Shown here: positions 1 through 9,485 of the stretch, piece by piece | Position numbering within the stretch: position 1 is the stretch's first letter | Layout of the letters: each line of letters starts with the position of its first letter | Origin: Bacteroidota bacterium | GTDB taxonomy: Bacteria; Bacteroidota; Bacteroidia; Chitinophagales; Chitinophagaceae | Length of the DNA stretch: 64,000 bases | Direction: 5' to 3' | Assembly (NCBI GenBank): GCA_016183765.1 | Contig: JACPEA010000013.1 | Coordinates: 434,001-498,000 of the forward strand | Notes under the pieces: model-generated | The model's database searches: none | Seen by the model: the letters and a program-made list of their open reading frames with translations, nothing else | What the model was told of the DNA's origin: nothing | Program-made: the position numbers and the translations under genes

Positions 1-288
1 GTAACAATGCAGCAGTCGCTGCGGATAGGCAGGGTCTGTCAGGAACAGGACCTGTATGCCATTCTTTTCTGCGAAATCCAGTTCTTTTTCGGCTTCTGCA
101 AAAGCGTTCCATCCTTTCACTGAGCGGGCACAGGTTTCGCCAATACCTTCTACGGCGGCGATCTCTTTTTTCTTTGCTTTGAAGACTGCCGAAGCAGATC
201 CCAGCTGTGTTACCAGCTGGCGGGCTCTCACAACGCCCAGGTCGGGTACCAGGGTAAGCGCCACCTGGTACAAGGTTTCTTCCTGCAT
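1..288 (-). CDS. dprA: DNA-processing protein DprA, N-terminal part (cut by window edge)
   Basis: The first 96 codons are present, starting at the ATG complementary to 286-288; the rest lies beyond base 1. DprA loads RecA onto incoming single-stranded DNA during natural transformation. The visible part has the usual N-terminal helix-hairpin-helix region (a LVPDLGVVRARQLV stretch followed by AAVEGIGETCARSV) and then the start of the Rossmann-like domain, ending in the family-typical motif DPAYPQRLL. It is co-directional with the PorE-like gene, 60 bases downstream of it. No Shine-Dalgarno sequence is visible, which is normal for this phylum. The identity rests on the N-terminal third only, so the integrity of the remaining gene is unknown. 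Confidence 0.85.
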   Translation of the reverse strand, partial: MQEETLYQVALTLVPDLGVVRARQLVTQLGSASAVFKAKKKEIAAVEGIGETCARSVKGWNAFAEAEKELDFAEKNGIQVLFLTDPAYPQRLLHCY

Positions 289-348
289 GGGAAAGATTTT
301 TTTCCAAGCTCCGCAAAAAGATCAGGATCTCCGTTAGGTATTTATACG

Positions 349-2259
349 CTATAATCCTGTTATAGTAAACGTAGTTCTCCGGTTCTGCGCCCTTCCGGCT
401 TCGTTTTGGTTATCGGCAATGGGTTGCGTAGCGCCGTAACCTTTGTAGCTGATCCTGTTCTGCGTTATGCCTTTGCTTACCAGGTAAGCGGCAATGGCTT
501 TGGCACGGTTGGTAGCCAGTACCTGGTTATCTTCCGCTTTGCCTATATTATCTGTGTGTCCACTGATCTCTATTTTCAGGCCGGGATTTTCTGTCAATAC
601 CTGTAGCAAACGGTCCAGTTCAATGAATGCGTCCTGCGGCAATTCGAACGAGTTGGTGGCGAATTGGATATTCCGGAACGTGCTGACCACATTCAACGCT
701 ACGGGTTGCAGGTAAATATCTTTCCGGTATACGCTGTCGGCCTCCTTGTTTTGTAAGGCATATAACTCGCTGTAAAAAAGATATCCCTTTCGGTTAACGG
801 TGAACGTATAGTTTTTTCCTGTGGGTAATGTGATGAAATATTCGCCCAGTTCATCGGTCTGCAGTTTCATCAGTGCGTGGCGGTTATTGTTATCCACCAG
901 TTCAACAGAAGAGGGTAAGGGTTTGCCTGTTTTTGCATCCATCACTTTGCCTTTTACGTACAGGGTTCTGTAAGGCCTGATATCGGGACGCAGGTTGAAT
1001 TGGTAAATGTCGAGACCGCCGCGACTGTCACTCCGGTCGCTGGCATAATAGGCGGTGAGTCCGTCAGCGGAAACTGCCAGGCTTCCTTCATTTTCGATGG
1101 TGTTGATGGGGTAACCTAGGTTCTCGGGTTTGCCCCATTCGCCATCCAGGTTCTTGCGGATGACAAACAGGTCGGTGCCGCCATATCCGGGTAAACCATC
1201 CGAGGTATAATACAGGGTCTGGTTATCTGCATGGATGAAAGGCGCCTGCTCATCTCCGGCTGAGTTGATACCAGGTCCCATGTTCTCAGCAGGTCCCCAT
1301 TTACCATTGGGTTGGCGATAACTTACATACAGATCGCTTCCGCCATAACCACCCGGGCGATTGCTGATAAAATACAGGGCCCGTTTGTCGGGACTCAACG
1401 TAGGCCCACTCTCATAAAAATCCGTATTGATATTCGGGCCTGCGTTTTGTGGTTCGCTCCAGCCCTGGGGGGTTAAATAGGAGATATAGATATCAAAACT
1501 CCGGTGGCCCTGTGTAGAGAGATCGCCCGCAAAGATCATCCATTCACCATCCTGCGATACGGAAAGTGCGCCTTTGTTGGTCTCGATATTGATATCGCCT
1601 TCTATCAGTTTCCATTTACCAAATCCCTGTTTGCTGATGCGGCTTTCCACAAAATCTTCGCGGCTCCGTTGTTGCAGGCGGGTAAATACCAGCAGGCTGT
1701 CTGTGACCGTTACCGAGGGATAGTATTCAGATGCGGCGGTGTTTACACTGTCTCCCAGGTTCACCGGGTTGAAGGTGTAGGAAGCGGATGCATGTTCCTG
1801 TGCATAACGGATGGCAAATTCATAACAGCGGATCCGGTATTGTGCGCTTTTGATGCTGCGTTCATTCAGTCTGGGATAACGCAGGAAATGTTTCACCGCT
1901 TCCAGGGCTTCTTCAAATCTGCCCTGTCCGGCAAGGTTGATGGAATAGGGCAGGTGGTATAAAAGAAAATAAGCTGTGTCTTTGGCCCTTGCTTTCTCAT
2001 ACAGTTTTACCGACTGGTCGTATCTTTTCAACTGACCCAGTGCGCCGGCCAGTGAGAGGTAGGCATCCACAAAATTGCTGTCTTCTTTGATGGATCGCAT
2101 GAGCATGGGAACGGCTTCGCGTATTTGCCCATCCTGTAACAGTTCCAATGCGTTCTCGTACGATTTTACGGCTTTCGCCTGTATCTTTTCGGGGTTGTAC
2201 ACCTGCGAATAACCGGTTACAGTGAATAATACCGCCCAACACAACAAGATTGTTTTCAT
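349..2259 (-). CDS. PorE-like OmpA family protein (TPR + PD40 propeller + carboxypeptidase-regulatory + OmpA)
   Basis: This 636-residue protein has a signal peptide (cleavage near VTGYSQ). Tetratricopeptide-like helices follow at about 25-150, then PD40/WD40-like propeller blades at about 180-430 (repeated SPDKRALYFISNRPGGYGGSD-type blades), a carboxypeptidase-regulatory beta-sandwich at about 435-520, and a C-terminal OmpA peptidoglycan-binding domain at about 530-636 with the ISGHTDN motif and the NRRTTF end. This domain order is that of PorE, the peptidoglycan-anchored component of the type IX secretion system in Porphyromonas. OmpA-like proteins of similar build also occur outside that system, so the specific role is inference. 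The gene lies between queE and dprA, all on the minus strand; no other type IX gene is visible here. Confidence 0.85.
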   Translation of the reverse strand: MKTILLCWAVLFTVTGYSQVYNPEKIQAKAVKSYENALELLQDGQIREAVPMLMRSIKEDSNFVDAYLSLAGALGQLKRYDQSVKLYEKARAKDTAYFLLYHLPYSINLAGQGRFEEALEAVKHFLRYPRLNERSIKSAQYRIRCYEFAIRYAQEHASASYTFNPVNLGDSVNTAASEYYPSVTVTDSLLVFTRLQQRSREDFVESRISKQGFGKWKLIEGDINIETNKGALSVSQDGEWMIFAGDLSTQGHRSFDIYISYLTPQGWSEPQNAGPNINTDFYESGPTLSPDKRALYFISNRPGGYGGSDLYVSYRQPNGKWGPAENMGPGINSAGDEQAPFIHADNQTLYYTSDGLPGYGGTDLFVIRKNLDGEWGKPENLGYPINTIENEGSLAVSADGLTAYYASDRSDSRGGLDIYQFNLRPDIRPYRTLYVKGKVMDAKTGKPLPSSVELVDNNNRHALMKLQTDELGEYFITLPTGKNYTFTVNRKGYLFYSELYALQNKEADSVYRKDIYLQPVALNVVSTFRNIQFATNSFELPQDAFIELDRLLQVLTENPGLKIEISGHTDNIGKAEDNQVLATNRAKAIAAYLVSKGITQNRISYKGYGATQPIADNQNEAGRAQNRRTTFTITGL

Positions 2260-2329
2260 AGTCTGAACAAGATCGTAAAAAAGCGAAACAGCGGTTTGTT
2301 AAATTTCAGCAGCGCACTGCCGCGGCTGT

Positions 2330-2911
2330 TTAAGGCACGTTGATGTATTTATGAACCTGCAGGCTAAGTTCCCATTGGGGATGGGCTTTGATGTAGTTGA
2401 TGATCAGCGGGGTCATTTCTGCGGCTTTGTTCCATTCGGGTTGCAGGTACCGTTTGCAGTCAGCATTTACCTGGGCAGCATAGGTTTCGGCCCATTCAAA
2501 ATCATGTTTGTTAAAGATCACCACTTTCAGTTCACTGGCTTTGGGCAGGATGGCAGGAAGCGGCGCTTTGAATTTTTTAGGCGACAAACAGATCCAGTCC
2601 CATTCACCGCTCAATGGCGATGAACCCGAGGTTTCGATATTGGTTGTAAAACCTGCTTTGTGCAGCTGGCGGGTCAGTTCATCCAGGTTGTGCAGCAGTG
2701 GCTCTCCACCAGTGATCACAGCGAGGCGGCCCGGGTGCAGTTGGGCATCTGCCACGATCTGTTCAATGGATACCTGCGGGTGTTGGGAGGCATCCCAGCT
2801 TTCTTTCACATCACACCACACACAACCCACATCGCAACCGCCCAGCCGTATAAAATAGGCGGCCCGGCCCTGGTGAAACCCTTCGCCCTGGATGGTATAG
2901 AAAGCCTCCAT
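2330..2911 (-). CDS. queE: 7-carboxy-7-deazaguanine synthase QueE
   Basis: Radical SAM enzyme that converts 6-carboxytetrahydropterin to 7-carboxy-7-deazaguanine in queuosine biosynthesis. The protein begins MEAFYTIQGEGF, the typical QueE start. It has the cluster-binding cysteines in GGCDVGCVWCD (C-x3-C-x2-C) and the GGEPLL motif that contacts SAM. The frame stays open further upstream, to an ATG at 2947 and a TTG at 2956. I prefer the ATG at 2911 because family homology begins there and because a likely -7 element (TAACCTTG, complement of 2954-2961) lies just upstream, so longer forms would leave no leader. This start gives 193 residues. folD lies upstream on the same strand. Confidence 0.93.
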   Translation of the reverse strand: MEAFYTIQGEGFHQGRAAYFIRLGGCDVGCVWCDVKESWDASQHPQVSIEQIVADAQLHPGRLAVITGGEPLLHNLDELTRQLHKAGFTTNIETSGSSPLSGEWDWICLSPKKFKAPLPAILPKASELKVVIFNKHDFEWAETYAAQVNADCKRYLQPEWNKAAEMTPLIINYIKAHPQWELSLQVHKYINVP

Positions 2912-2953
2912 GACTGGTAAGGAAGTTGTTGTATGCGTGTGTAGCATGGAATA

Positions 2954-2961
2954 CAAGGTTA
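2954..2961 (-). promoter_or_regulatory. Likely -7 promoter element of queE
   Basis: TAACCTTG on the minus strand matches the Bacteroidota -7 consensus TAnnTTTG at all but one fixed position. It would start transcription near 2948, giving a leader of about 37 bases if translation begins at 2911. Confidence 0.4.
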
Positions 2962-2967
2962 GGAGAG

Positions 2968-3060
2968 AAATTTGAAAATTTAAGAGTGTGGTAATTTGAA
3001 AATGTAGGAAGTCCGATCAGCCCAAATTTTCAAATTTTCAAATTCACTAATTTTCAAATT
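2968..3060. repeat. Word-type inverted repeat (TTTGAAAAT family) between folD and queE
   Basis: The left part carries TTTGAAAAT at 2971-2979 and 2995-3003. The right part carries its complement ATTTTCAAA at 3026-3034, 3034-3042 and 3050-3058. The two sides can pair over at least 12 bases (AATTTGAAAATT). The folD stop codon (complement of 3054-3056) lies inside the right arm, so the element begins within the gene end. The same word builds the element at 63.4 kb. Confidence 0.75.
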
Positions 3061-3935
3061 GCATGATTCTGTTTATATGCTTGTAATGTATTCTTCAGTA
3101 ATCCCGCAATGGTCATCAGTCCTACGCCACCGGGTACGGGGGTGATGGCGGATGTTTTGGGGGCCACTTCTGCAAAAGCCACATCGCCTTTGATGCGGAA
3201 TCCTTTTTTGGCGGTAGGATCGTCAACACGGGTGATACCTACGTCGATGACCACGGCACCTTCCTTCACCATATCCGCTTTTACAAATTCGGGTCGGCCC
3301 AGTGCGGCTACGATGATGTCGGCCTGCAGACAGATCTCTTGGAGATTGGGCGTATGCGAATGGCAGATGGTCACGGTACAGTTGCCTCTTTTCTGGTTAC
3401 TGCTGAGCAGGATGCTCATGGGGCGTCCCACAATATTGCTGCGACCGATGACCACGGCATGTTTGCCTTTGGTGGTGATATCGAACAGCTCCAGCATCAG
3501 CATGATTCCGTAAGGTGTGGCGGGGATAAAACTGGGCAGGCCCTGCACCAGTTTACCGGCGCTGCTGGGATGGAAGCCGTCCACATCTTTGTCCGGATCG
3601 ATGGCTTCGATCACTTTCTGCTCACTGATCTGTTTGGGCAGGGGTAACTGAACCAGTATACCGTCCACTTCGGGATCAGCGTTCAGGCGGGCGATGGCAT
3701 CGAGTAATTCGGCCTCGGCCACGTCGGCATCCATCCGGATCAGGGTGGAGCGGAACCCTACTTCCTCGCAGTTCTTTACTTTACTGGCCACATAGGTTTC
3801 GCTGGCGCCATTGGTTCCTACCAGTATGGCCGCCAGGTGGGGGGCTCTTTTGCCTGCGGCCAGTAACTGCAGGGTCTCTTCCCGGATCTCGTTTTTAACC
3901 GCGGCGGAAGCGGTTTTTCCATCTAGTAATAACAT
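3054..3935 (-). CDS. folD: Bifunctional methylenetetrahydrofolate dehydrogenase / cyclohydrolase FolD
   Basis: Interconverts 5,10-methylene-, 5,10-methenyl- and 10-formyl-tetrahydrofolate with NADP in the cytoplasm. The protein has 293 residues, the normal length. Visible motifs are [13 protein letters not shown] with the catalytic Lys-containing helix, the signature [13 protein letters not shown], the NADP-binding stretch [13 protein letters not shown], and the C-terminal [13 protein letters not shown] perfect -7 element lies only eight bases in front of the ATG, which suggests a very short leader. queE and the PorE-like gene follow on the same strand, but a word-type inverted repeat separates folD from queE. 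Confidence 0.96.
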   Translation of the reverse strand: MLLLDGKTASAAVKNEIREETLQLLAAGKRAPHLAAILVGTNGASETYVASKVKNCEEVGFRSTLIRMDADVAEAELLDAIARLNADPEVDGILVQLPLPKQISEQKVIEAIDPDKDVDGFHPSSAGKLVQGLPSFIPATPYGIMLMLELFDITTKGKHAVVIGRSNIVGRPMSILLSSNQKRGNCTVTICHSHTPNLQEICLQADIIVAALGRPEFVKADMVKEGAVVIDVGITRVDDPTAKKGFRIKGDVAFAEVAPKTSAITPVPGGVGLMTIAGLLKNTLQAYKQNHAI

Positions 3936-4314
3936 ATCTGGCGCAAAATTATCTGAAATGGCCTAGCCGGAACCATTTTTTTTCCCCGACCGGGCCTGTC
4001 GATCGCTATTTGTTGAACCGTTTCAGGTGGTTAATGGAGCAGTTACACCATGAACAGCCTGCCTGTAGGGGTCCAATAAAATGCTTGTAAAAGATCATGT
4101 ATTATTTATACTGTTTGTCAATTATTTATATATAATATATTATAATTATTAACAATTTTTTTTGTTTTAACGCAGCAGAAAAGCGCATTATCCGGTCTAA
4201 TTCGCGTTCGTAGCGTGTTAACTGATTGTAAAATCTGTTGAATTAATTTTTTTTTAACATTTTATCGCTATTGGTTATATTCGTTCACTCAAAGTTTATC
4301 CAAAAACTAAAAAC
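3936..4314. other. Intergenic region between divergent folD and the first susC
   Basis: Apart from the folD promoter element I see no gene here. Bases 4090-4260 are very AT-rich with runs of T. A possible -7 element for susC, TATATTCG (one mismatch to TAnnTTTG), lies at 4276-4283, about 30 bases before the susC ATG. No partner -33 TTG with correct spacing is evident, and no sigma/anti-sigma pair is encoded next to this locus. Confidence 0.5.
3944..3951 (-). promoter_or_regulatory. -7 promoter element of folD
   Basis: TAATTTTG on the minus strand is a perfect match to TAnnTTTG. Its last base lies eight bases before the folD ATG, so the predicted leader is only a few bases. Confidence 0.5.
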
Positions 4315-7300
4315 ATGAAGAAAATTGTATCCACACTTGCAGTGGCATTGCTATGTTTCTCAATAGCGGTTACTGCACAGGTACGTCCGATCACGGGTAC
4401 CGTTAAAGATGACCAGGGGGCCCCCGTTCCCAGTGTTTCCGTTAAAATCAAGGGTACCAGTACTGCCGCCATTGGAGATGCCAATGGCTCTTTCCGTATC
4501 AGCGCTGCTGATAATGCGGTACTGGTGTTTACTGCTGTTGGTTTTAACGAGGTTGAACAAAAAGTTGGTAAATCATCCGTACTCAACATTACACTGTCTA
4601 AAACAGTGAATGAACTGGAGAACGTGGTGGTTACCGCCCAGGGTATCCGTAAAAAAAGCAAGGAGATCGGTTATGCTTATGCAAGGGTATCCAATGAAGA
4701 GATCACCGTGGGTCGTTCTCCTCAGCTGGCGCAGGCATTATCCGGTAAAGTTTCCGGTCTTGCCGTATACAATGTAAACAACAGTGTTGACCCTGCCGTG
4801 AAAGTGGTATTACGGGGTTACCGTTCTCTGACCGGTAATAACGAAGCCCTGGTAGTAGTAGATGGTATGCAAACCACTTCTACAACCCTGGCGCTGATCA
4901 ACCCCAACGATATCGAGAATGTATCTATCCTGAAAGGTGGCCAGGCTGCTACCCTGTACGGTTCTGCCGGTATCAACGGTGCGATCGTGATCACCACCAA
5001 AAAAGGTGCAAAGGGCAAACTGAAAGTATCTTATTCCAATACCACCAACCTGGAGCAGATCAGTTTCCTGCCCTGGTTCCAGACCCAATACGGTAACGGT
5101 TCTCACTATGCCGATGCTTTTGGAACTGCTGGCTGGAAACCCAATTACCTCGATCGTATGAAAGACAACTGGCGTCCTTTTGAGAACCAGCAATATGGTG
5201 ATCCATATGATGGAAAAGACAGGATCACCGGTCGTGTACTGGAAGATGGCAGCAAATTCATCATCCCTTACACTCCGGTAGCCAATGCCCGCAGAAAAGC
5301 TTTTGATATTGGTTTATCTACCAATAACCAGGTTAGCTTCCAGGGTGGCGATGATAATGGTACTTTCTACATGTCTGTAGAGAACAACAAGATCAATGGT
5401 ATCGTGCCTTTGGATAAGAGCGAGCGTACCGGTGTAAGACTGGGCGCTACCAGGGAATATGGTAAACTGAGTGTTGGTTTCAACGCTTCTTATGTGCAGG
5501 CGAACTACGACAGGACCAGTTCTGATTTCTATTTTGACCTGATCAACGTGGCGGCGCACATTCCTATCAATGAAATGCGTGACTGGAGAAACAACAAGTT
5601 TGCCAATCCGAACGGTTTCTATGATGACTACTACAACAACCCTTATTTCAATAAGGACAATAACCGCCAGCGTTACAATGACGCGAACATCCAGGGTAAC
5701 CTGGATCTGAACTATAAGGCATTTTCTTGGTTGAATATTTCTAATAAGATCGGTGTGATGAACAATACCCGTACCGGTAAGAATACAACCGGTAAGTTCC
5801 TGTATACAGACTGGGCCAAGAACAGTGCGTATGTTCCGGCTCCATGGGATTATGCCAACGACTATGATGGTATTGACAGGGCTAATACAGATATCTTAGG
5901 TGGTGTAACTGATTATTCAAGAACTGAGAATGTGATCAACAATGAGTTCCAGTTACAGTTTAAGAAAGACCTTGGCCAGTTCTCTAACAAACTGATCCTC
6001 GGTTACAGTTTGTACCAGCGTAAAACCAAGTTTATCTCAGTTGGATCAGGCTCAGTTGTGGTGCCCGATGTATACAATATATCAAACAGGCAAGGTGAAT
6101 TGACAGGAGAAGAATCCAATACCCTGGAGCGTAAGTATGGTTACTATGCCGACCTTTCCACCGGTTACAAGGACTGGCTGATCCTGAACGGTACTTTCCG
6201 TTACGATGCCACTTCCCGCTTCTTCAAACCTAACAGGCCTACCAATACCTGGTCTTATCCTTACTATGGTGTGGCCCTGTCATTCATTGCAACAGATGCG
6301 TTGCCTTCCCTGAAGAGCAATACCCTGAACTATGCAAAAGTTCGTTTGAATGTGAACCGTAACGGTAACGATAACCTGCCGTTATATGGTTTGGATCTGA
6401 CTTATCCTAACGGCGGTGGATTCCCTTACGGAAACATCGTGGGTCTGTCAGTGGGTGATGTATTGCCTGATGTTAACCTGAAACCAGAGTTTGTAACTTC
6501 TTACGAAGCGGGTGCTGAATTACAGTTGTTCAACAACCGTGTTAACCTGGATGTAACTGCTTATACACAGTCGTCTAAAGGACAGGTGATCACGGTTAAA
6601 GTGCCTAACACAACCGGTTATCCTAACCTGCTGATCAATATAGGCGAGTCTAAGAACTGGGGTTATGAGGCTGACCTGAAAGTGCAGATCCTGCGTGCCC
6701 GTTCACTGAAATGGGATTTCAACCTGCGTTACTCTTATAACGATAACAAAGTGATCGACCTGTTTCCTGGTGTAGACCAGTTTCAGTTGGCCGATGGTTA
6801 TAGTTATGCCAATGCCAACGTGATCAAAGGAAGCCGTTTCCCTATGCTGAAAACAGATGGTTACACGTATGCAGCTGATGGTTCTGGCAGAAGACTGGTA
6901 AACAGCGCCAGCGGTTACCCGATCCGTAATACGGCCCTGGTTGCAAGAGGTGGTACCCTGCCCCGACACATCATGGGACTGGGTTCAAGACTGTCATATA
7001 AATCATTCTCTTTTGCCTTCAACTTTGAATACCGTGGTGGTAATGTAGTGTATTCTGATTTGGCCAGACAAATGACCTTTACCGGTTCAGGCGGCTGGAC
7101 TTCTAACCGTACCCCGCATGTATTTGAGAACGCAGCTTATCTTGATGCGAGTGGCAAACTGGTTGACAACAATGTAAATGTTCGTGAAGCGGAGTATGGT
7201 CTGTGGGTAGATAACTACCGCCTGATCTCTGAGAATTTTGTTACACCAGCCTGGTTCATCAAATTAAGGGATGTTAACCTCGCCTGGAATGTGCCGGCTT

Positions 7301-7500
7301 CTCTGATCGCAAAGACCAAAGTATTCTCTGCTGCGAGTGTTTCTGTGTATGGTAGGAACCTGTTCACGATCAAAGACAAGAAAAACTACTTTACGGATCC
7401 TGAGTTCAGCAGAACAACAGGTAACGGTATTGGTTTGAACAGTACTGGTCAGACACCTCCTGTTAGACAGTATGGTATCAACTTAAACCTGACATTCTAA
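4315..7500 (+). CDS. SusC/RagA family TonB-linked outer membrane protein
   Basis: A 1061-residue TonB-dependent transporter of the SusC type, which imports substrates bound by its SusD partner. It has a signal peptide (MKKIVSTLAVALLCFSI, cleavage after TAQ) and a carboxypeptidase-regulatory-like domain at about 23-95 (ITGTVKDDQGAPVPSVSV). A TonB-box-like segment (ELENVVVTAQG) and the plug domain (GKVSGLAV, VLRGYRSL, ENVSILKGGQAATLYGS) follow. A 22-strand barrel is expected after that, and the sequence ends in an aromatic residue (LNLTF). It is followed 29 bases later by its susD partner. No glycosidase, regulator or sigma factor lies next to the pair, so the substrate cannot be told from context. 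Confidence 0.95.
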   Translation: MKKIVSTLAVALLCFSIAVTAQVRPITGTVKDDQGAPVPSVSVKIKGTSTAAIGDANGSFRISAADNAVLVFTAVGFNEVEQKVGKSSVLNITLSKTVNELENVVVTAQGIRKKSKEIGYAYARVSNEEITVGRSPQLAQALSGKVSGLAVYNVNNSVDPAVKVVLRGYRSLTGNNEALVVVDGMQTTSTTLALINPNDIENVSILKGGQAATLYGSAGINGAIVITTKKGAKGKLKVSYSNTTNLEQISFLPWFQTQYGNGSHYADAFGTAGWKPNYLDRMKDNWRPFENQQYGDPYDGKDRITGRVLEDGSKFIIPYTPVANARRKAFDIGLSTNNQVSFQGGDDNGTFYMSVENNKINGIVPLDKSERTGVRLGATREYGKLSVGFNASYVQANYDRTSSDFYFDLINVAAHIPINEMRDWRNNKFANPNGFYDDYYNNPYFNKDNNRQRYNDANIQGNLDLNYKAFSWLNISNKIGVMNNTRTGKNTTGKFLYTDWAKNSAYVPAPWDYANDYDGIDRANTDILGGVTDYSRTENVINNEFQLQFKKDLGQFSNKLILGYSLYQRKTKFISVGSGSVVVPDVYNISNRQGELTGEESNTLERKYGYYADLSTGYKDWLILNGTFRYDATSRFFKPNRPTNTWSYPYYGVALSFIATDALPSLKSNTLNYAKVRLNVNRNGNDNLPLYGLDLTYPNGGGFPYGNIVGLSVGDVLPDVNLKPEFVTSYEAGAELQLFNNRVNLDVTAYTQSSKGQVITVKVPNTTGYPNLLINIGESKNWGYEADLKVQILRARSLKWDFNLRYSYNDNKVIDLFPGVDQFQLADGYSYANANVIKGSRFPMLKTDGYTYAADGSGRRLVNSASGYPIRNTALVARGGTLPRHIMGLGSRLSYKSFSFAFNFEYRGGNVVYSDLARQMTFTGSGGWTSNRTPHVFENAAYLDASGKLVDNNVNVREAEYGLWVDNYRLISENFVTPAWFIKLRDVNLAWNVPASLIAKTKVFSAASVSVYGRNLFTIKDKKNYFTDPEFSRTTGNGIGLNSTGQTPPVRQYGINLNLTF

Positions 7501-7529
7501 GATCACACAACACTTTAAAATTTTGAATT

Positions 7530-9059
7530 ATGAAATTTAAATCAATATATCCACTGGCCTTAGGTGCGTTGTTGATGACAGGATGTAAGAAGTCTTTCCT
7601 GGATATCAATACGAACCCGAATAGTGTGCCAACGGCTACACCTGCTGTAGTGTTAACTAATGCGTTAAATACGACCGCCGCTCGTTTGGTGAGCCCTAAC
7701 GAGATCGGATCTTACTGGTCCGGTCAATGGACGCAGTCCAGCTCGTATATCCTGAGTCCCACTACTTTTAACTACCAGTTCACCAATGGTGATTTTAACT
7801 ATTGGGATGGTTTGTTTGATAACCTGCAGGACTACCAGTATGTACTGAACAATGCCGATGCCAATGGTCAGAAATTCTTCAAAGGCCCGGCAAGCGTTAT
7901 GAAAGCGTATGTGTACCAGGCGCTGATTGATATGTATGGTGACGTCCCTTATACGGATGCTTTGAAAGGATTGGCTTCCCTGGCTCCCAAGTTCGATAAC
8001 CAGAAAACCGTTTATGAATCGCTGATCACCCAGCTGGATGCTGCGATCGTAGATTTGAAAGCCAATGCTTTTACCAGTGCCTATACCGGAAGTGGTACGG
8101 ATATCATGTTTGGTGGTAATACAACAAAGTGGGTTCGTTTTGCGAATTCTCTGAAGCTGCGTATCCTGATGCACCAGTCACGTATTACAGGACGCGATGC
8201 ATACATCACCACCGAGATCAACAAGATCGTTACAGAAGGTAGCGGTTTTATTACGGGTGAAGAAGTAGGTGTAGGTGGGGCTTCTTTTTATGTTGCCAGC
8301 GATGGTAAACTGAATCCCATTTATGAAAGATGGGGATATAAGGCCAATGGCGCTACCCAATCTTTAGGACGGTATCCCCGCCCTACCAAGTTCCTTTTCG
8401 ATCAGCTGATTTCTGCTAATGATACTTTCCGTCTGAAGCGTATTGCTTATGCCAAGGGCGGTGAAAAAGGAGCTACACCAGGTATCAGCACCAATGCAGA
8501 GCTGGTTAAGAACTATGTAGGTGTACCCTTTGGTGTTGCTTCGGGTTATACCGCTCCTTCCAGCTCTTATATCGGGCCAAGCCTGATCGTGAAAGGACAG
8601 TTCAACAGACCCATAGTATTGATGTCTGCTGCTGAGATCCAGTTTTCACTGGCCGAAGCCAAACAGCGTTTTCCTGCCGTTACTTTGCCAGGTACCGCTC
8701 AGTCTTACTACGAAGAGGGTGTTAAACAGTCTTTCCGTCTTCTGGGTGTTGCAGATGCTGCTACCAATGCTAACGCACTGCTGACCAGCGGTATCGCTGA
8801 TGCAGACTGGAGCGCTTCTACCGATAAGCTGCATGCAATCGCCATCCAGAAATGGCTGGCCCTGGTTAACTTCAGCGGCCTGGAAGCATGGACCGAATAC
8901 AGGAAGTCTAACCTGCCTGTTACACCACAATCTCCAGGTGTATCCTCTGCAGACAGACCCCTGCGTTTCTTCTATCCTAACACCGAGTCTGGTTCTAACT
9001 CAAACGTTCCAACCGGAATCGATGTATTCAAAACAAGACTGTTCTGGGATGTTGATTAA
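7530..9059 (+). CDS. SusD/RagB family outer membrane lipoprotein
   Basis: A 509-residue surface lipoprotein and substrate-binding partner of the SusC just upstream. The signal peptide ends in a lipobox (LLMTGCKKSF, lipidated Cys at residue 19). The alpha-helical SusD fold is indicated by DINTNPNSVP near the N-terminus and by the typical MKAYVYQALIDMYGDVPYT stretch. The C-terminal end contains KWLALVNFSGLEAWTEYRKS, as in the SusD_2 subfamily (PF12771). A strong hairpin terminator closes the two-gene unit. Confidence 0.93.
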   Translation: MKFKSIYPLALGALLMTGCKKSFLDINTNPNSVPTATPAVVLTNALNTTAARLVSPNEIGSYWSGQWTQSSSYILSPTTFNYQFTNGDFNYWDGLFDNLQDYQYVLNNADANGQKFFKGPASVMKAYVYQALIDMYGDVPYTDALKGLASLAPKFDNQKTVYESLITQLDAAIVDLKANAFTSAYTGSGTDIMFGGNTTKWVRFANSLKLRILMHQSRITGRDAYITTEINKIVTEGSGFITGEEVGVGGASFYVASDGKLNPIYERWGYKANGATQSLGRYPRPTKFLFDQLISANDTFRLKRIAYAKGGEKGATPGISTNAELVKNYVGVPFGVASGYTAPSSSYIGPSLIVKGQFNRPIVLMSAAEIQFSLAEAKQRFPAVTLPGTAQSYYEEGVKQSFRLLGVADAATNANALLTSGIADADWSASTDKLHAIAIQKWLALVNFSGLEAWTEYRKSNLPVTPQSPGVSSADRPLRFFYPNTESGSNSNVPTGIDVFKTRLFWDVD

Positions 9060-9086
9060 TCAGCATCACCGGATCATCTGAATAAA

Positions 9087-9120
9087 AGCGGGTTGACAAT
9101 ATGTCAACCCGCTTTGTTTT
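9087..9120 (+). terminator. Intrinsic terminator after first susCD pair
   Basis: A perfect 12-bp stem, AGCGGGTTGACA (9087-9098) with TGTCAACCCGCT (9102-9113) and a 3-base loop, is followed by TTGTTTT. Confidence 0.85.
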
Positions 9121-9151
9121 GCTACCTGCCCGGTTTACCGGAGGCTTTGCC

Positions 9152-9159
9152 TACATTTG
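9152..9159 (+). promoter_or_regulatory. -7 promoter element of the DUF3467 gene
   Basis: TACATTTG matches TAnnTTTG exactly and lies 15 bases before the chosen start codon at 9175. Its position argues against the upstream in-frame ATG at 9157, which falls inside the element. Confidence 0.5.
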
Positions 9160-9174
9160 TGGAAACAAACCTAT

Positions 9175-9480
9175 ATGGAACAGCAACCCGCACAGTTGAA
9201 CATTGAGATCAGTGAAGAAGTAGCCGAAGGCAGTTATGCCAACCTGGCCATCATTACACACAGCAATGCCGAATTTGTGATTGATTTTGTCAATGTGATG
9301 CCGGGTACGCCCAAGAGTAAGGTAAAATCAAGGATCATCTTTACGCCCATGCACGCCAAACGTTTCATGCGCGCCCTGGAAGAGAATATTGAACGATATG
9401 AGGCCGCCAACGGCCCGATCAAAGATCTGGAACATATCGAGATCCCGATGAATTTTGGGGGACCTACGGCGCAAGCTTGA
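9175..9480 (+). CDS. DUF3467 domain-containing protein
   Basis: A 101-residue cytoplasmic protein of the DUF3467 family, of unknown function and common in Bacteroidota. It begins MEQQPAQLNIEISEEVAEGS and carries the family stretches YANLAIITHSNAEFVIDFV and KSRIIFTPMHAKRFMRALEEN. An in-frame ATG exists six codons earlier at 9157, but it lies within the predicted -7 element. The gene stands alone, convergent with radC, and a word-type inverted repeat separates the two stop codons. Confidence 0.9.
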   Translation: MEQQPAQLNIEISEEVAEGSYANLAIITHSNAEFVIDFVNVMPGTPKSKVKSRIIFTPMHAKRFMRALEENIERYEAANGPIKDLEHIEIPMNFGGPTAQA

Positions 9481-9485
9481 TTTAG

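Noticed and set aside
1504..1962. Open plus-strand frame of 152 codons inside the PorE-like gene
   Set aside because: Shadow frame of a gene with clear domain homology on the other strand.
2912..3053. preQ1 riboswitch in front of queE
   Set aside because: The leader is short and shows neither the small preQ1-I pseudoknot pattern nor a terminator; it is mostly word-type repeat.
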